From Blattamonas nauphoetae (Eukaryota > Preaxostyla > Oxymonadida), in the NCBI GenBank assembly GCA_033064195.1, contig JARBJD010000001.1:310001-374000 (forward strand): a DNA stretch of 64,000 nt, in the 5' to 3' direction. The notes beneath the pieces are model-generated. The model saw nothing but the letters and a program-made list of their open reading frames with translations. It was not told where the DNA came from and did not search any database. The translations under genes were made by a program, and so were the position numbers. How positions within the stretch are numbered: position 1 is the stretch's first letter; each line of letters begins with the position of its first letter. Of this stretch, positions 32,857-44,107 are shown piece by piece.

Positions 32857-35365
32857 ATGTTGGACTCGCATGATGCTGGGACAGTCAAGACAGGGACAAA
32901 TATGGCGCTCATGGCCCATCCTGTCTTAATTCCCGATGGAGCAAAGCAACCTGAACCTATGTACAAACCACGTGAAGGGCTTGATGTTGAGATGGCCAAC
33001 AGAGATCTAGAACGAGCATTCCCAACAAAACCATTACTTAATCGCACTGTCTATGAACAACCAGATTTGAAGGTAACTGCACCAGCTTTGCCTGGTGACA
33101 CTGAAATGACCGTCGGAAATGTCATGTATCCGTACTTGTACCAACTGGAAGGACCTGAAGACTTGACACTTCAGTTCGAATCACGTTTCGAATGTGGAAA
33201 CCTCAAAAAGGCAGTTCAGATCTATCAATGGGAATATGATCTCACTCTCCGCATCGATACGAATACAAAGGGTCACACTCAATGGTTTTATTTCACTGTA
33301 ACTCACGTTCGGAAAGATGTTAAGTACAAATTCAACATCGTCAATTTTCTCAAGCCAGCGTCCATGTATTCGAATGGCATGCAACCTCTGATGTACTCTG
33401 AGTTTCTTGCGCGTGATAAAGGAATCGGATGGCATCGTGTAGGAGAGGATATCTGTTATTACAGTTCTCCACTCAAAAAGAAAGGATCCAACTTCTATAC
33501 CCTAACATTCCAAGTTGAATTTCCATATGGAAAAGGCGATACTTGTTGTTTCGCTTATTGCTTTCCGTATAGCTATTCTGATCTTCAAATGTATCTTGAG
33601 GCACTCGAAAAAGATACCTATCGAAAACAATTCATACGAAGAAGAGTCATGTGTCAAACACTTGCAGGAAACAATCTTGATCTCCTTACAATCACAAAAT
33701 TTTCTGGGACAGCAGAGGAAATGCGTCGAAGGAAAGCAATTGTGCTCTCTTCTCGAGTCCATCCCGGAGAGACGCCTGCATCGTTTATCATGAAAGGAAT
33801 GCTAGACTTTCTCACGGGATCATCTATTGAAGCCCATTTACTTCGAGAGAACTTTGTTTTCAAAGTCGTTCCAATGTTAAATCCTGACGGAGTTATTTTG
33901 GGGAACCATCGAACGAATACTGCCGGATATGATCTCAACCGACAATGGCTGAATCCATCTCGTCGCATTTCTCCCACCATATTCGCAACAAAGCAAATGG
34001 TCAAGAAATTGCAAGAGGAAAGAGGAGTCGATCTTTATCTGGATGTCCACGGTCATTCCCGCAAGAAGAACATCTTCATTTTTGGATGCGAAAGCAAGGA
34101 CACGTCTGGACTAATGACACTTCAAGAAAAGGTGTTTCCTCGAATGCTCTCCAAGTCAAGTCTCACTCTCTCCTTCAACGATTGCGACTTCAAAGTCCAA
34201 AAGTCGAAAGAAACGGCAGCACGGGTGGTGTTGTGGAGGGAATGCCGCATTATGAATTCATTTACCATGGAATCTTCATTTGCCGGGTCTTCTGTTGGTC
34301 GATATGCAGACATTCACTACACACCAGCCATTTGGGAAGAGCAAGGACGAGATTTCTGCGTCTCTCTGCTTGACTACTTCTCTCCTGATTCACAAACAGC
34401 GTGGAACTGCATTCGGGAGTTGTCCGTTGTCCAAGCGAAGGAACTGGATACGTTGTTCAGCACACAGTTGGGAAGTGGGATCAATCCAACTGGAGTGGGG
34501 ACAGGAAATGAGAAGATAGGGACGGGAGGATGTGCGTGGTCGTTCGGAGGAGGGATGGGTGGCAAATCAAAGCCAAAACCGGGGCTGAGTGCGGATGATG
34601 GGTCTGATGGGAGTGACACGAGTGCAGATGATGAGTACAACTCAGAGCCGAACCAGGACAACAGCAAACCAGCGAAGAGAAAGAAAAAAGGAAAGAAACC
34701 AGTGAAGAAGAAAGAGATGAAGTTCAAGGATCGGAGAAGAGCGACAAACGAGGATGATGAGAACGGGGGGCATGTGGGAAGTGAGGCCTCGCCAATCCCA
34801 CAAGCCGCCTCACCACACGAGACGTTCCAGCCATCGTTCCCCTCCCAACCGACGCGAGCCTCGCCATCACCAGGAATAGTTCAACGTCCATTCTTCCAAC
34901 CAACAACACAGCCTAAGCGATTGGCAAGGAGAGCTGAGATGATGTTGGGAGACGGAGGAAGCCCTCCGCCGGGTCCAAACAGCCCTCCTGCAGTTCCGAC
35001 TGATGAAAGCGGACCAAGACTGAAAAGAGACCCAGTCGATTCTTCGAGAGCGAGGTCGAATTCGGCACAGAACAGGCTGAAACGAGCTAAGATGGTCGGT
35101 GTGTTTCAGAAATTATTCCAAGACATCCTTCATTGTACTTCGATGAGCTTTTCTTCTTCTCATGATGGATTCTCTCTTCTCATCTTCAGCGAAATCTCCC
35201 ATCCCGTCATTCGATCAACCATCTGAACAGTCGTCCATTCCCAAGTCTCCCAGAGCCTCTGTGGTTAAACGAATGCCGAGCCAAGTTCATGTAGCTCCAA
35301 CCGTCAAACGAGATGCGAAGAAAGTTACACGGCACTTCTCTCCGCACCCTCCGAAGAAAGACTAA
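32857..35365 (+). CDS. Cytosolic carboxypeptidase (M14 family, CCP/AGTPBP1-like)
   Basis: Exons 32857-35098 and 35190-35365 with a 91-nt intron (GTGTGT...TTCAG); 805 residues. The N-terminal beta domain characteristic of cytosolic carboxypeptidases (YLYQLEGPEDLTLQFESRF, WFYFTVTHV, SYSDLQMYL) precedes the M14 catalytic domain. Zinc ligands are visible: VHPGETPAS (His302, Glu305) and DVHGHS (His398). The substrate Arg/Asn region is NHRTNTAGYDLNRQW and the catalytic Glu is in SFTMESS (Glu472). These enzymes trim C-terminal tyrosine or polyglutamate from tubulin and other proteins in the cytoplasm and axonemes. After about residue 540 the protein is a long disordered tail rich in Gly, Pro, Ser and Lys. 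Upstream, 191 bases separate it from the SURF6 stop on the same strand. Confidence 0.93.
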
Positions 35366-35519
35366 CATCTCACCCAACATTTCAGACTCTTCTTTTCCAG
35401 TTTTGTTTATATTATTAGATGTCACGTTCTTTGAAATGAGTGGAGTCCATCGGACAAATCTATGAACAACACGATGCACGATTGGGCGATAAGCGTACAA
35501 AAATCACCATTTGGGTTGA

Positions 35520-35783
35520 TCAAAACTCGTTCCACATTTCAGCTCTAAATGTCATGAAAATTAAGAAAACTAACATTTGATCAATTAGAAATCCTTCGCT
35601 TCCCGTTCGGAAAATGAAGGAGATGTGTGAAACCCATCCGTCACGGTCAAACAATTGAGTCACCTCAGATTCTGACGATGTTAGAGGAATTCCACCTTCG
35701 CACTTCACCAACAGCTTTCTTACGTCTTGTCGGCCTTTTTTTCTTAAAAGTGAGGTGATAGCTACATTTTGAGAAGCCGTCAT
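35520..35783 (-). CDS. Small hypothetical protein
   Basis: Start ATG 35783, MTASQNVAITSLLRKKGRQ, with RDGWVSHISFIFRTGSEGF near the end. A 30-nt segment at 35574-35545 has GT...AG ends, and removing it gives a 77-residue product ending QIAEMWNEF. Because 30 is a multiple of three and the segment has no stop, the unspliced form (87 residues) is also possible. No family recognised. It starts about 70 bases after the end of another small minus-strand frame. Confidence 0.4.
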   Translation of the reverse strand: MTASQNVAITSLLRKKGRQDVRKLLVKCEGGIPLTSSESEVTQLFDRDGWVSHISFIFRTGSEGFLIDQMLVFLIFMTFRAEMWNEF

Positions 35784-35855
35784 CAAAAAATGAACTTATG
35801 CCTCAACATTCATAGACTCTGCCACAGTATATGTCAGTCGAAAAATCTCATCACT

Positions 35856-36131
35856 TCAGACTTGGACTTCTTGCACTTCATAAAACTGCACTGAAATGGA
35901 AATTTCGCAACGCGGAGCTGCATTGTCACCCTTCCGGAGTGGAATGAATGTCGCTGTAATCGCACGGACACTGGAATTTCCTTCCACCATCAACTTTTGG
36001 TGTTGTATGTCTGCAAGTTTTTTTGATGGCCGACGAACTTTGACAACAGGTTTGTCGTTGTCAGAAAAGCAAAAGTTTGAAGTGGGGTTGAGTAGGTTGA
36101 TCACATCAATTACAAAAAGTGGTTCACACAT
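35856..36131 (-). CDS. Hypothetical protein, about 91 residues
   Basis: Minus-strand frame from ATG 36131: MCEPLFVIDVINLLNPTSNF ... VRRPSKKLADIQHQKLMV ... CEISISVQFYEVQEVQ. Composition is protein-like and the frame continues upstream of the ATG as EGVEPIKIDGT to a stop, so a further 5' exon may exist. An alternative 3' splice at 35868-35802 or so would change the tail. Not recognised. It sits at the border between dense gene space and the repeat-rich block. Confidence 0.35.
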   Translation of the reverse strand: MCEPLFVIDVINLLNPTSNFCFSDNDKPVVKVRRPSKKLADIQHQKLMVEGNSSVRAITATFIPLRKGDNAAPRCEISISVQFYEVQEVQV

Positions 36132-36199
36132 GGTTCCATCAATCTTGATAGGTTCAACACCTTCTTACAGAAGTGCTGCTACAAGATCTCGGTGTGGAC

Positions 36200-37053
36200 C
36201 AAATCAAAGTTATTTGATTGATAATTAGTGCTTTTTTTGGAAAAAAAACAATCGGCCAAACTAAATAAACTTTCGAATTTGCCTCTCACGCGATCCAGAG
36301 ACAATATCAAAAGAGGGTATACAGCGAAACCTCACACATGTTTTAAAAGTGTTACAATCACTTTTCCATAACCAGCCATCCGTTTTGAACCAAATAAAGT
36401 GCATTATATTCGTAAAGATCTCGACAAACGTGCTCAAAAAGGAAAGACTTTTTTTTCTTAGGAAATTTTGTCGAGAAAATATAGGTTTTTCGGAATTTTC
36501 CCAGAAACCCAGAATTTTTTGTCAAAATTTTGCTAAAATGGTCGAATCATCAAAAAAAGGATCTGGTAAAAATTTCATCAATATTGGTTCACGGGTTGTT
36601 AAGATATAGCCAAAATGAAAAGTGAAAAGTGGCACTTTTCATGTGCAAGGCAGTTTTCTCAGCGAGTTCTTGGAATTTTTTTTGGAATTTTATTTTTTTC
36701 TTAGTTAGACCATATCTTTAAGTTTTTCTGAAAATCTCGATTTATGGCGGGTTAATGAATTTTGGTTCCTTTCTGACAGCACTATTATTGAGGTTTTCTT
36801 AGAATCTGGTTTATTCGAGAAAAGAGCCTTTTTGTATGTATTCAGGTTGTGATACAAAAGGAAAAATGAACAATTATTGTACAACGGAGTTTTGGATTGA
36901 TTTTGGTGAAGATTGGTGTACTCGTTGAAAGCAAAGGTGAATTTACGCGGGTTTCAAAGGGTGCTATCAGAAAAGAAAACCATTGGAGAACGATACTCCC
37001 ACATAAATGAAGATGGTGTTGCTGAAGAAATTGTATTCGCCTTTCGGATCATT
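36200..37053. repeat. AT-rich block with diverged dispersed repeats
   Basis: No supportable gene. Bases 36345-36440 are a diverged copy of a repeat also found at 40070-40180, 41222-41312 and, inverted, 37940-38036. Bases 36540-36740 resemble 42880-43060, sharing a 'tttcatca...ggttgtgaagat' core and a 'tcttagttagacca'-like end. Composition is poly-A/T-rich, unlike the flanking genes. Confidence 0.55.
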
Positions 37054-37569
37054 TCATCGATAAGTGGTGTGACCAAGTTCATGGCCAAGTGTAACAGAAT
37101 GTGGATAGACAACTTGGAAGAAGTCCAACGTTTCGTATGGATTTTGTGTTAAAAACGTGTGTTGCATCGCCAAACTGTTAGGATCCAAATTTGGATCCAT
37201 TCTAATCGTCAGATGAGCGGCATCTGAACAAACTGCAGCAACATCTTCCCCTTTGACTAAGCTGAAGTGCAAATTCCATTGGCGAGGCCGGGCTGCTCTG
37301 AGCTTGTCCCCAACTTCAGTACACAGATCATGGCCGATTTGTGTGGCTTCTAGAGTGGCAAGAGACTGTCGAAGTAGTTGAAGTTTTTCAATCGGAGTGT
37401 CACCTGGTGTCGGGAGTGTAATGGAATTCCCAGAAGGTTGAAGCTTTGTCTCAGCGTGACTTGGAGATTTTTCATTGAAAAATCCATCTGGCTCATCTGA
37501 TAGTATCCTGTAAAACCAGCACAAAATCGATTTTGATTCAGCGAGTTGACTATTCTTCACCTGAATCAA
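37054..37569 (-). pseudogene. M91-like (NleD-type) zinc metallopeptidase fossil
   Basis: A minus-strand remnant of about 170 codons. It carries an HExxH zinc motif in PHSVTLGHELGHTTY and upstream text (AHLTIRMDPNLDPN) resembling peptidase M91, a family best known from bacterial effector proteases. It lies among repeats and transposon remnants and looks broken and incomplete; it is treated here as a fossil. A bacterial origin by lateral transfer is possible but unproven. Confidence 0.35.
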
Positions 37570-37734
37570 TCCAAGAGCTGTTTACGAGGTGATTCACTTT
37601 TTTGATTTGTTTTTGATTTCTGAGCCCATTGGTCAATGAGCTACTACAGTTTTTCTCGCGCTTTTCTTCAAAATTTGGTGAAGATCGATGAACTGGTTCA
37701 GAAGATACGGACTCTCAACTGACTAAGGTCACAA
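37570..37734. other. AT-rich spacer
   Basis: Nothing recognisable between the M91-like fossil and the first copy of a direct repeat. Confidence 0.4.
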
Positions 37735-37945
37735 TTTTTGAAATCGATCAAAAGGTCGACGGTCACAAACTAAAAACGAAATTGGCCATTCTTACCACAG
37801 CTCGATCACAGATCTCAAAAATACTGTTCAACCATGTCTTACACAAATTCGAGATAAAAGTCAAATCATTTCTCAACCATGAAGTTAGATTGGTTTTGAA
37901 TGTTGGTATTCGAACTTTTGAATGATGTCAAAGATTCCGACCCAA
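37735..37945 (+). repeat. Direct repeat copy A (about 210 bp)
   Basis: Resembles 38818-39035 in the same orientation: both run through 'ggtcgacggtcacaaac'-like sequence, a stretch around 'actgttca', and end in 'cgaacttttgaatgatgtca'. By eye about three-quarters of positions agree. The pair brackets the DDE transposase remnant. Confidence 0.6.
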
Positions 37946-38036
37946 ATCTTCACGATAAAAATGCTTTTTATTTGGTATAAAACGGATGTCTGGTTGTGGA
38001 GATTTGAGCTGAAAAATTTGGAAAAATGTGTGAATT
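37940..38036 (-). repeat. Dispersed repeat, inverted copy
   Basis: Reverse complement of 41222-41312. Shared core (minus-strand sense): 'tttttcagctcaaatctcca' then 'ccagacatcc' and 'ccaaataaaaagcattt'. Diverged plus-strand relatives are at 36345-36440 and 40070-40180. Confidence 0.65.
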
Positions 38037-38069
38037 CCAACTGTATTCTGTATTTGGAGGTTATCTCCG

Positions 38070-38640
38070 ATTATCAAGGGAATTGAATGCACAACTGTTT
38101 TGATTTTTTTCGACAATGACAGCCCCGCGTTCGCGTGCTCCGGCGATGTATGCGGCGTCTCCCATGTACATAGAGTTTGTGAATAAAGGGCCGAACTGTG
38201 GCCATGCCTGTTAAAAGGCTTCCTAATCGTGCGTTACTCCTTCGACTGGTTTGGAGAGCATAAAAGCAGTTCCCGAGACTGGCGAAACCCCGACGGTCCA
38301 TTTTAAACAGTGGAAGTGATGCTTCCCCGAAAATGTGGAGTCCACTGGATTCGTGCGAATGATTGGTTTGTCAGTTTGAACCACAGTCGCATCGACAATG
38401 GCTGACACGTTGGGTAATTCCGGGAGACGTTCACGTTGTGCATTGCAGAAAAGGTTTGACGTAATGGGGTAAAGTTGATCCACAGTCGTCCATATCGCTC
38501 TCCATGTCGTTGACCGTGATGAAGTTATGTGTCGAGCTAGAAGAAAGCGTGTCGTGAAACTTCCGGTGTGGAGAAAAACAAGAATGAGAAAGAGACGATC
38601 CTCCAATCGGTACACATCCCGAAATCTGCCGGAATGGGCA
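38070..38640 (-). mobile_element. DDE_Tnp_4-type DNA transposon remnant (PIF/Harbinger or ISL2EU-like)
   Basis: A minus-strand frame (38615-38223) reads SRSTTWRAIWTTVDQLYPIT, then LPNVSAIVDATVVQTDKPII and STFSGKHHFHCLKWTVGVSP. This is the start of a DDE_Tnp_4 catalytic domain (VDAT carries the first Asp; YSGKH-like follows). The match continues in another frame after a frame change and stops near 38220, where FTNSMYMGDAAYIAGA supplies the expected second catalytic Asp region. The N-terminal helix-turn-helix part is missing or unrecognisable. The copy is clearly inactive. Direct repeats at 37735-37945 and 38818-39035 flank it, but they are too long to be target-site duplications. Confidence 0.65.
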
Positions 38641-38817
38641 TCACTGCTTTCAACACACAGAATTGATGTTATTGTGTGACCTACGCAATGTCCACACTTT
38701 CTTCAACTACTTGATGCAGTCTGCAATCGGGAATTCAAATGCTACTTGGCAAGAAAAGAGTTTCCAAAAATGTAAATCCTCGCGTTGAATGAATTACAGA
38801 TATGTGGGTGAGAATTT

Positions 38818-39035
38818 TTCAGATCATTCAAAAGTTCGACTGTCACAAACAAAAAACGAAACAGGCAACACGTGGTTCAGCTCTTTCAAAGTTCTCAAAA
38901 AAACTGTTCACTCTTGCCATGCCTCAATTCTAGAGAAAGGTCGATTGATTTCTCACCAATGAGTGGAGATTGGCTTTGAATGTTTGTCTTCGAACTTTTG
39001 AATGATGTCAAAAAATCTTACCCATATCATTAACC
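38818..39035 (+). repeat. Direct repeat copy B (about 215 bp)
   Basis: Partner of 37735-37945 in the same orientation. It ends in 'cgaacttttgaatgatgtca' and is followed by 'acccatatca', a short string that recurs near 40840. Confidence 0.6.
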
Positions 39036-41221
39036 CGGTAATGTCAGACAAGCCTAGTTGTAACCAACAATAGGTCACATTTTATTGCACCAAGGAACTC
39101 ATGTGGTCCAACTATGAAACAAAGAAAATTTTATAATTTTTGGTCATTTTTGTTCGAAGTTGTCTCAGCGAATATTGGGTCTGCAAGTTTCCTATTCTCA
39201 TTAAAAAAATCATACACGATCAAAACTGACTCTGAAGCAAGGTTTTATTTCCAGCTTTTTTTAATACTGCTCGTTGAGATGAAGCATGCTCCTTGTGCCA
39301 CTGAAGCACTTCCATTTCTGAGAGATATTCCCGCATTTCTATCTCCGATCCCATTCGATCCTTCATCGGTTGTCGGAGAAGAAACTAAAGTTGGATACAC
39401 TTCCGACAATCGGCAGTTCGTCCCTTAGCATGCAATACTTGCTTTGTCAGGGTTCGAAAAGTTGTTTTGGCGAACTGATGGGTAGGATTGTCTTCAATAT
39501 ATGTTGATCATAATTCTTCTATCGTTCACAGATACGAAAGTGGTTCAAAACAATACGTTTCGGTATGGTCTGTACGAATACTTTCTTTTTTCTTCGTCTT
39601 GTATTTAAAAATGATAGGAATCGGAACATCTACGCACTCTTTCAGGATCTGTCGAGCATAGAATGCTTGAGCTTTACAGGAGAATTCCACGTTTTCCTGC
39701 AACCAACTATAGAAACACAATCGGGTGTCTGGCCGGATCACACCATGCCGTGGAGGGATTGGACGGATTTTAGGACAGGATTGTTTTTCTTGGTCAATCA
39801 GTAATTTGACAATAAAAAAAGTTGCTTCTGTGTGTGTTGTCGAGAACATTTGGGTTTTTCTCTTTTTTTCCAGATTCCCATGAGTCTTGTTGAACATTTT
39901 CTAAAATGTTCGGATCCTCAACAATAGAATTAACAAACCATAGATCCAGATTTTGACTTAGAAATGTTATTTTGGTGAAGAAAGAATTCTGAAAAACTTT
40001 GAAGCGAAAGACACATTCTTGAGTCCTGTGACTTCCTCCAGCAAATCGCACAGAAAACAACGAACTTTTCGACGTCACATCTCCAAAACCAATCATCCAT
40101 GTTCAACCAGAGAAAGTACATTCTATTCGAAAAGACCTCAAAAAACGTTTTTAATGTAAAAAGACATGGTCGGCAGCCACGCATTTATGCAGAGAGACAC
40201 GATTGCCTCACAACTATCATCGGCATTTTCCTCTGGTTCTTCCTGATGTCGAGTGATGTCTCCACCGAATCGTTGAGAATGGACAAAGTCTGTCTCAGCT
40301 GTGTGATGAGACGAGATTCGAAGAAGGACATTCGAACTTGTCTAAGATATCAACAATTCTCACCCGTTTGTCTTTGTGGAAATACCTTGTAGTTTGTGTT
40401 TAAGGAATGGGAAGAGATAGAGGTCTGATAGAGCAAGATCGGTGAATATGCAAAAGAGCACCAAAGACTGCACACACCTGCAACAAGTGCTACACGAAGA
40501 AGACTGGCAGAATTATTTCAACCCCATGGAATGACACAATCCGTGCAATGGTATTCTGAGCAAGTTGTTCTCCATCCAGCCACATCACTGAGATCTCTGA
40601 ATATGCTCAATCACAACCTCACGATTGAAGAACCTATGCAAAGAAGAAGACCAGAACCGAAAACGAACCTTTTATGAACGAATACCTCCGAAGGATGCTT
40701 GAACGAAACCCCACAAAATCCTCTCAGAACAGTATCCAGACAACGAAAATCAAAACATTTTCACCTAGAAGCAACAGATTCATCATCAAATGAGATTCAA
40801 AGATGGATATTTGACCTTTTTTGATGTCAAAAACTTGAACCCATATCAAAGGACACCCCTGGAAAATGGTATAGGACCGCCCTTACAGTTTGAAACTGTG
40901 AAAACCATCGAGTTCTGGCACTTGTTGGGATGGAAGCAACTTTTTCTCCAAGAACGTGTTGGACCTTAAGAGTTTCGGTATTGCGTGTGATTCAGCGCAA
41001 GAGATAAACTGCAAAGTTGTGCCATTGAGTAAACACCATAGAAAACCCTGACCATAATGGAGTTTTCAGGGTATGATGAAGCACAAGTTGAGTTCTGTGC
41101 GCAGAAAAATTCTGAGAGACTTTTACTTCAAAATTCTCAGATGTGAGAATATTCATGGGTAAAGTTGTCTTTTCAACAATTTCTTCGAGATTACGAAGAA
41201 AACCTCCAAATCCATTTTCCA
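39036..41221. other. Non-genic, repeat-rich stretch
   Basis: I find no gene that can be defended. Frames of about 100 codons occur on both strands (39114-39428 plus, 39526-39897 minus, 40099-40392 plus) but have no family resemblance, no splice logic linking them and AT-rich flanks. Bases 40070-40180 are a diverged copy of the dispersed repeat seen at 36345, 37940 and 41222. Some frames may be decayed element genes. Confidence 0.45.
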
Positions 41222-41312
41222 GTTGGAAAGAACACATTTTTCAAACTTTTTCAGCTCAAATCTCCACATCCAGACATCCATTTTAAACCAAATAAAAAGC
41301 ATTTTAATCGTG
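41222..41312 (+). repeat. Dispersed repeat, plus-strand copy
   Basis: Inverted partner of 37940-38036 with only a few differences by eye; it shares 'ccaaataaaaagcatttt' at its right end. Confidence 0.65.
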
Positions 41313-41762
41313 AATACAGTGCAAAAGGTAAAACTGCAAGGACGAGATTAGGAATGAAAGAGGTTAAAACATGGTTTGTTCTCTTCAGTGGGGAGATAGT
41401 CGGTGCTATTTTAGACACTCAGAGTCAAAACAGCCTTGTTGGTCTGTTTGAGGGTGAAAAGTCCCATTGAGGGATTGATCGGATCTCAATTATTCGGACA
41501 AGTTTCAATTACCCGATTGGAGTTTCATACACACATTCATCAATAAAAAAGAGAAACGTGAAATCATTTGTGAAATGGAAGGAATCGCTGTAAAAGGATG
41601 GAAATGAGAAATGCGAATGGTGAGATCAGGCTCCGTAGACAGCAAAGCTGGATGGTACCACGCTTCACAGTTTGTGAACTGTCTTTCTTTGCAAGATCTC
41701 CTTTTAGAAACCGAAACGACGCCGAAGGATTGGTGAAAGAAGAAGCATGAGGTCGAGATCAT

Positions 41763-42593
41763 GTGGAAGCTCGGCAGATCCCTGACTCAGTTCATTCAAT
41801 GATATCTCGATTGAGAAGTAAACGATCATCGAAAAGTCAACGGGGGAGAAAAAGGAAGACAACTGATGTCCAGGATGCGCAGATGGTCAAGATCATCGAG
41901 TCCGCACGCTTTGTTTCTAGAAGAGATATAAAGTTAGAAATCAAGAACACACTCAAAATATCAATATCAGAATGGACTGTTTCGGATCGAGCGAGCAAAG
42001 CGGGATTGACGTAACGTGTTGCAACCAGGAAACCACTTCTTAGGGACATCAATCGTGCCAAGCGGTTGAGATTCGCCACCGTACACGGAAGTTGGACGCA
42101 GGAGCAATGGAGAAGCGTGTTGTGGTCAGACGAATGTACGATTCGTCTGATGGAACCACACGGAAAAGTGTTCGTGTGGAGAAGAGATGACGAGAAGTTT
42201 GACCCGAAAAGTGTCCTGACAACTGTGAAACATTCGATTAAGGAGAATCAATTGGACGATTTAAAACAATGCTGTACCACACCTTCTATTTTCATGCATG
42301 AGAACAGCCCGATACACACTGCAGAAGTGATCAGTGACTGGTTGGATAGGAATGATGTGGAGACTTTGGAGTGGCCCCCGCAAAGCCCTGATCTCAATCC
42401 AATTGCGAATATTTGGAGAATGATGAAGTCGAAGTTGAATAAAGAAACAATACACACTCTTGACGAGCTCAAAATTCACATCAGCCGAATCTGGCACTAC
42501 AACCTCCTTGATGGTGTTCGAAATTCAATTGGAAGTATGCCTGAACGAATGGTGCAGGTAGAGAAAAATCAAGGCGGCTGGACACGATGGTGA
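41763..42593 (+). mobile_element. Tc1/mariner transposase remnant
   Basis: The first part (41763-42014) holds a helix-turn-helix region (RRDIKLEIKNTLKISISEW, TVSDRASKAGLT), is interrupted by a stop, and resumes as RVATRKPLLRDINRAKRLRF, then TQEQWRSVLWSDECTIRLME. The first catalytic Asp is in SDE. The usual MVWGG segment after it is deleted. FMHENSPIH stands where FMQDNAPxH is normal (Asp to Glu), and PQSPDLNPIANIW stands where LNPIENLW is normal (Glu to Ala). The C-terminus runs to a stop at 42593. Two lost catalytic acids, a deletion and a stop make it inactive. No terminal inverted repeats are evident within about 100 bases. Confidence 0.85.
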
Positions 42594-42599
42594 GGAGAG

Positions 42600-43220
42600 G
42601 AGAAGAGGATCATCCCATGTTGTGACTTTTTCTCATCATTTCATCAAAGTTGTTTATCTCAGTCTATTTTACGAAAAGATACGATGAATAGAAGGCGTGA
42701 AAATGCAACAATTTTCAATTGCGATAACTCCGTCAGACTTGCAGTTTTTCCTCCTTCGCTGCATATCTATCCTCCAAAAAAGACTAATTTGTGTTCGAAG
42801 ATATTTTTGGTCAGAAAAAAGAGTTTTTTCACATCTTCCCAAAGACCCAACTTTTTTCACCATTTTGATAAACAAGATCGTTTCACCTAAAAAACGTTTC
42901 TGTGGACACTTTCATCATAATAGATCCACAGGTTGTGAAGATGTGCCCAGTACACACAGAAAAAAGTGGTCAAAATGAGGTATTTTGAGGATTTCACTAA
43001 TTTCCCAAATCGGAAATTTCTCAAATTTAAGGTATTGCTTAGTTGGACCAATATAATTTGTTTCGACACCAGGTTCCGGGTTGCTGACATGACCGGGTTC
43101 ATGACAAATCAATAATTCTTCCGACACGAGGTCAAGTATTGTCAGATTCATTTCGTCTCCAAGGATTCTGATCAGATTTCCCACCTGCTTCTTTCTTGTG
43201 ACATCTGTTGCTGAATCTAG
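42600..43220. repeat. AT-rich repeat-bearing spacer
   Basis: No gene supported. Bases 42880-43060 resemble 36540-36740 (see that entry), ending near 'cttagttggacca'. Confidence 0.45.
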
Positions 43221-43485
43221 CATCGAAGAAAACGGTTTTCACAAATGCTAGTATTCTCTAATGTCTGTCGCGAGCTTTTGCTCAAATTGTTGAATTCTTT
43301 GACAGAACATAGTGGCAGAAGTGAACGCAGTCGAAGATGATGCTGGGAGATTGACTCTCCAATCCAGAAGATGACATAAAGTCGAAAAATGTGGTTCACT
43401 GAATCCAGTGGCAGCAAAGTAAGAGGCAGCTCGAAACCTTTTTTCAATGAGAAAGTCGTTCTATCCGAATCTTCCGAAAAACAAT

Positions 43486-44107
43486 TCAAGTGGAAAAACT
43501 GTCTGTTTTGGTTCTGGCCAGTGGCCGTGAGAAGGAGGAAACGGTAAATAGAAACTCCAATTCCCATTGGAGAAGCAAACCGAATGTGTGGCAGAATGGT
43601 TGATGAGAGGAGCACGTGTTTCTGGAATAGAACCACCCCTCCAGTAGGTTCAGTACAAAACCAGCCGCTCCTCTCTGTTGAGCTTTGAAATGACGAAAGG
43701 AGATAAATGAGATTAAAACCAAGCCTGAAGTGAAATTCACTGGTATTACGAAGGCTGGCCGTGACCAGCTTTCAGCTGCTGACACCATTCAGCTGTGAGG
43801 TCAGGTGCTATGTTCCCAAACAGAATGTTGGTAAAATGAGCTTGGTGTCCCTCACTTTGATCGGACGCACTACCCCTTCATCCAGCTCTTGTTCCAGTAG
43901 TTGTTGATATTCCCGGACTTGTGCTTCGTTCTCTCTGAACGAGGGGGCATGACGTAATCGAGCAAGTCTTTTTTCTGAACACTCGTCTTTCCACTCCCAG
44001 ATCACCCCTGCTTCTACTCTCCCCCTCCTCCACACTTCGAAGAAAGCTGCCAGTGATCTGTGTCCTCGAGTATGGACCTTGGCGGGGTGAAGACTTGTGG
44101 TGTGCAC
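43486..44107 (-). mobile_element. Possible reverse-transcriptase-bearing retroelement fossil
   Basis: The minus strand carries a short stretch (about 43808-44107) whose EYQQLLEQELDEGVVRPIK resembles the segment just before the reverse-transcriptase core of LTR or DIRS-type elements. The neighbouring minus-strand sequence to about 43486 may belong to the same element. It is broken and incomplete, old by its decay, and the family call is tentative. Confidence 0.3.
43625..43730 (-). repeat. Inverted repeat pair, left arm
   Basis: Reverse complement of roughly 44895-45000. Both arms contain 'gctggttttgt' then 'gaacct' and 'gg', and agree at about four-fifths of positions by eye. The arms lie about 1.2 kb apart on opposite strands. 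Confidence 0.5.
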
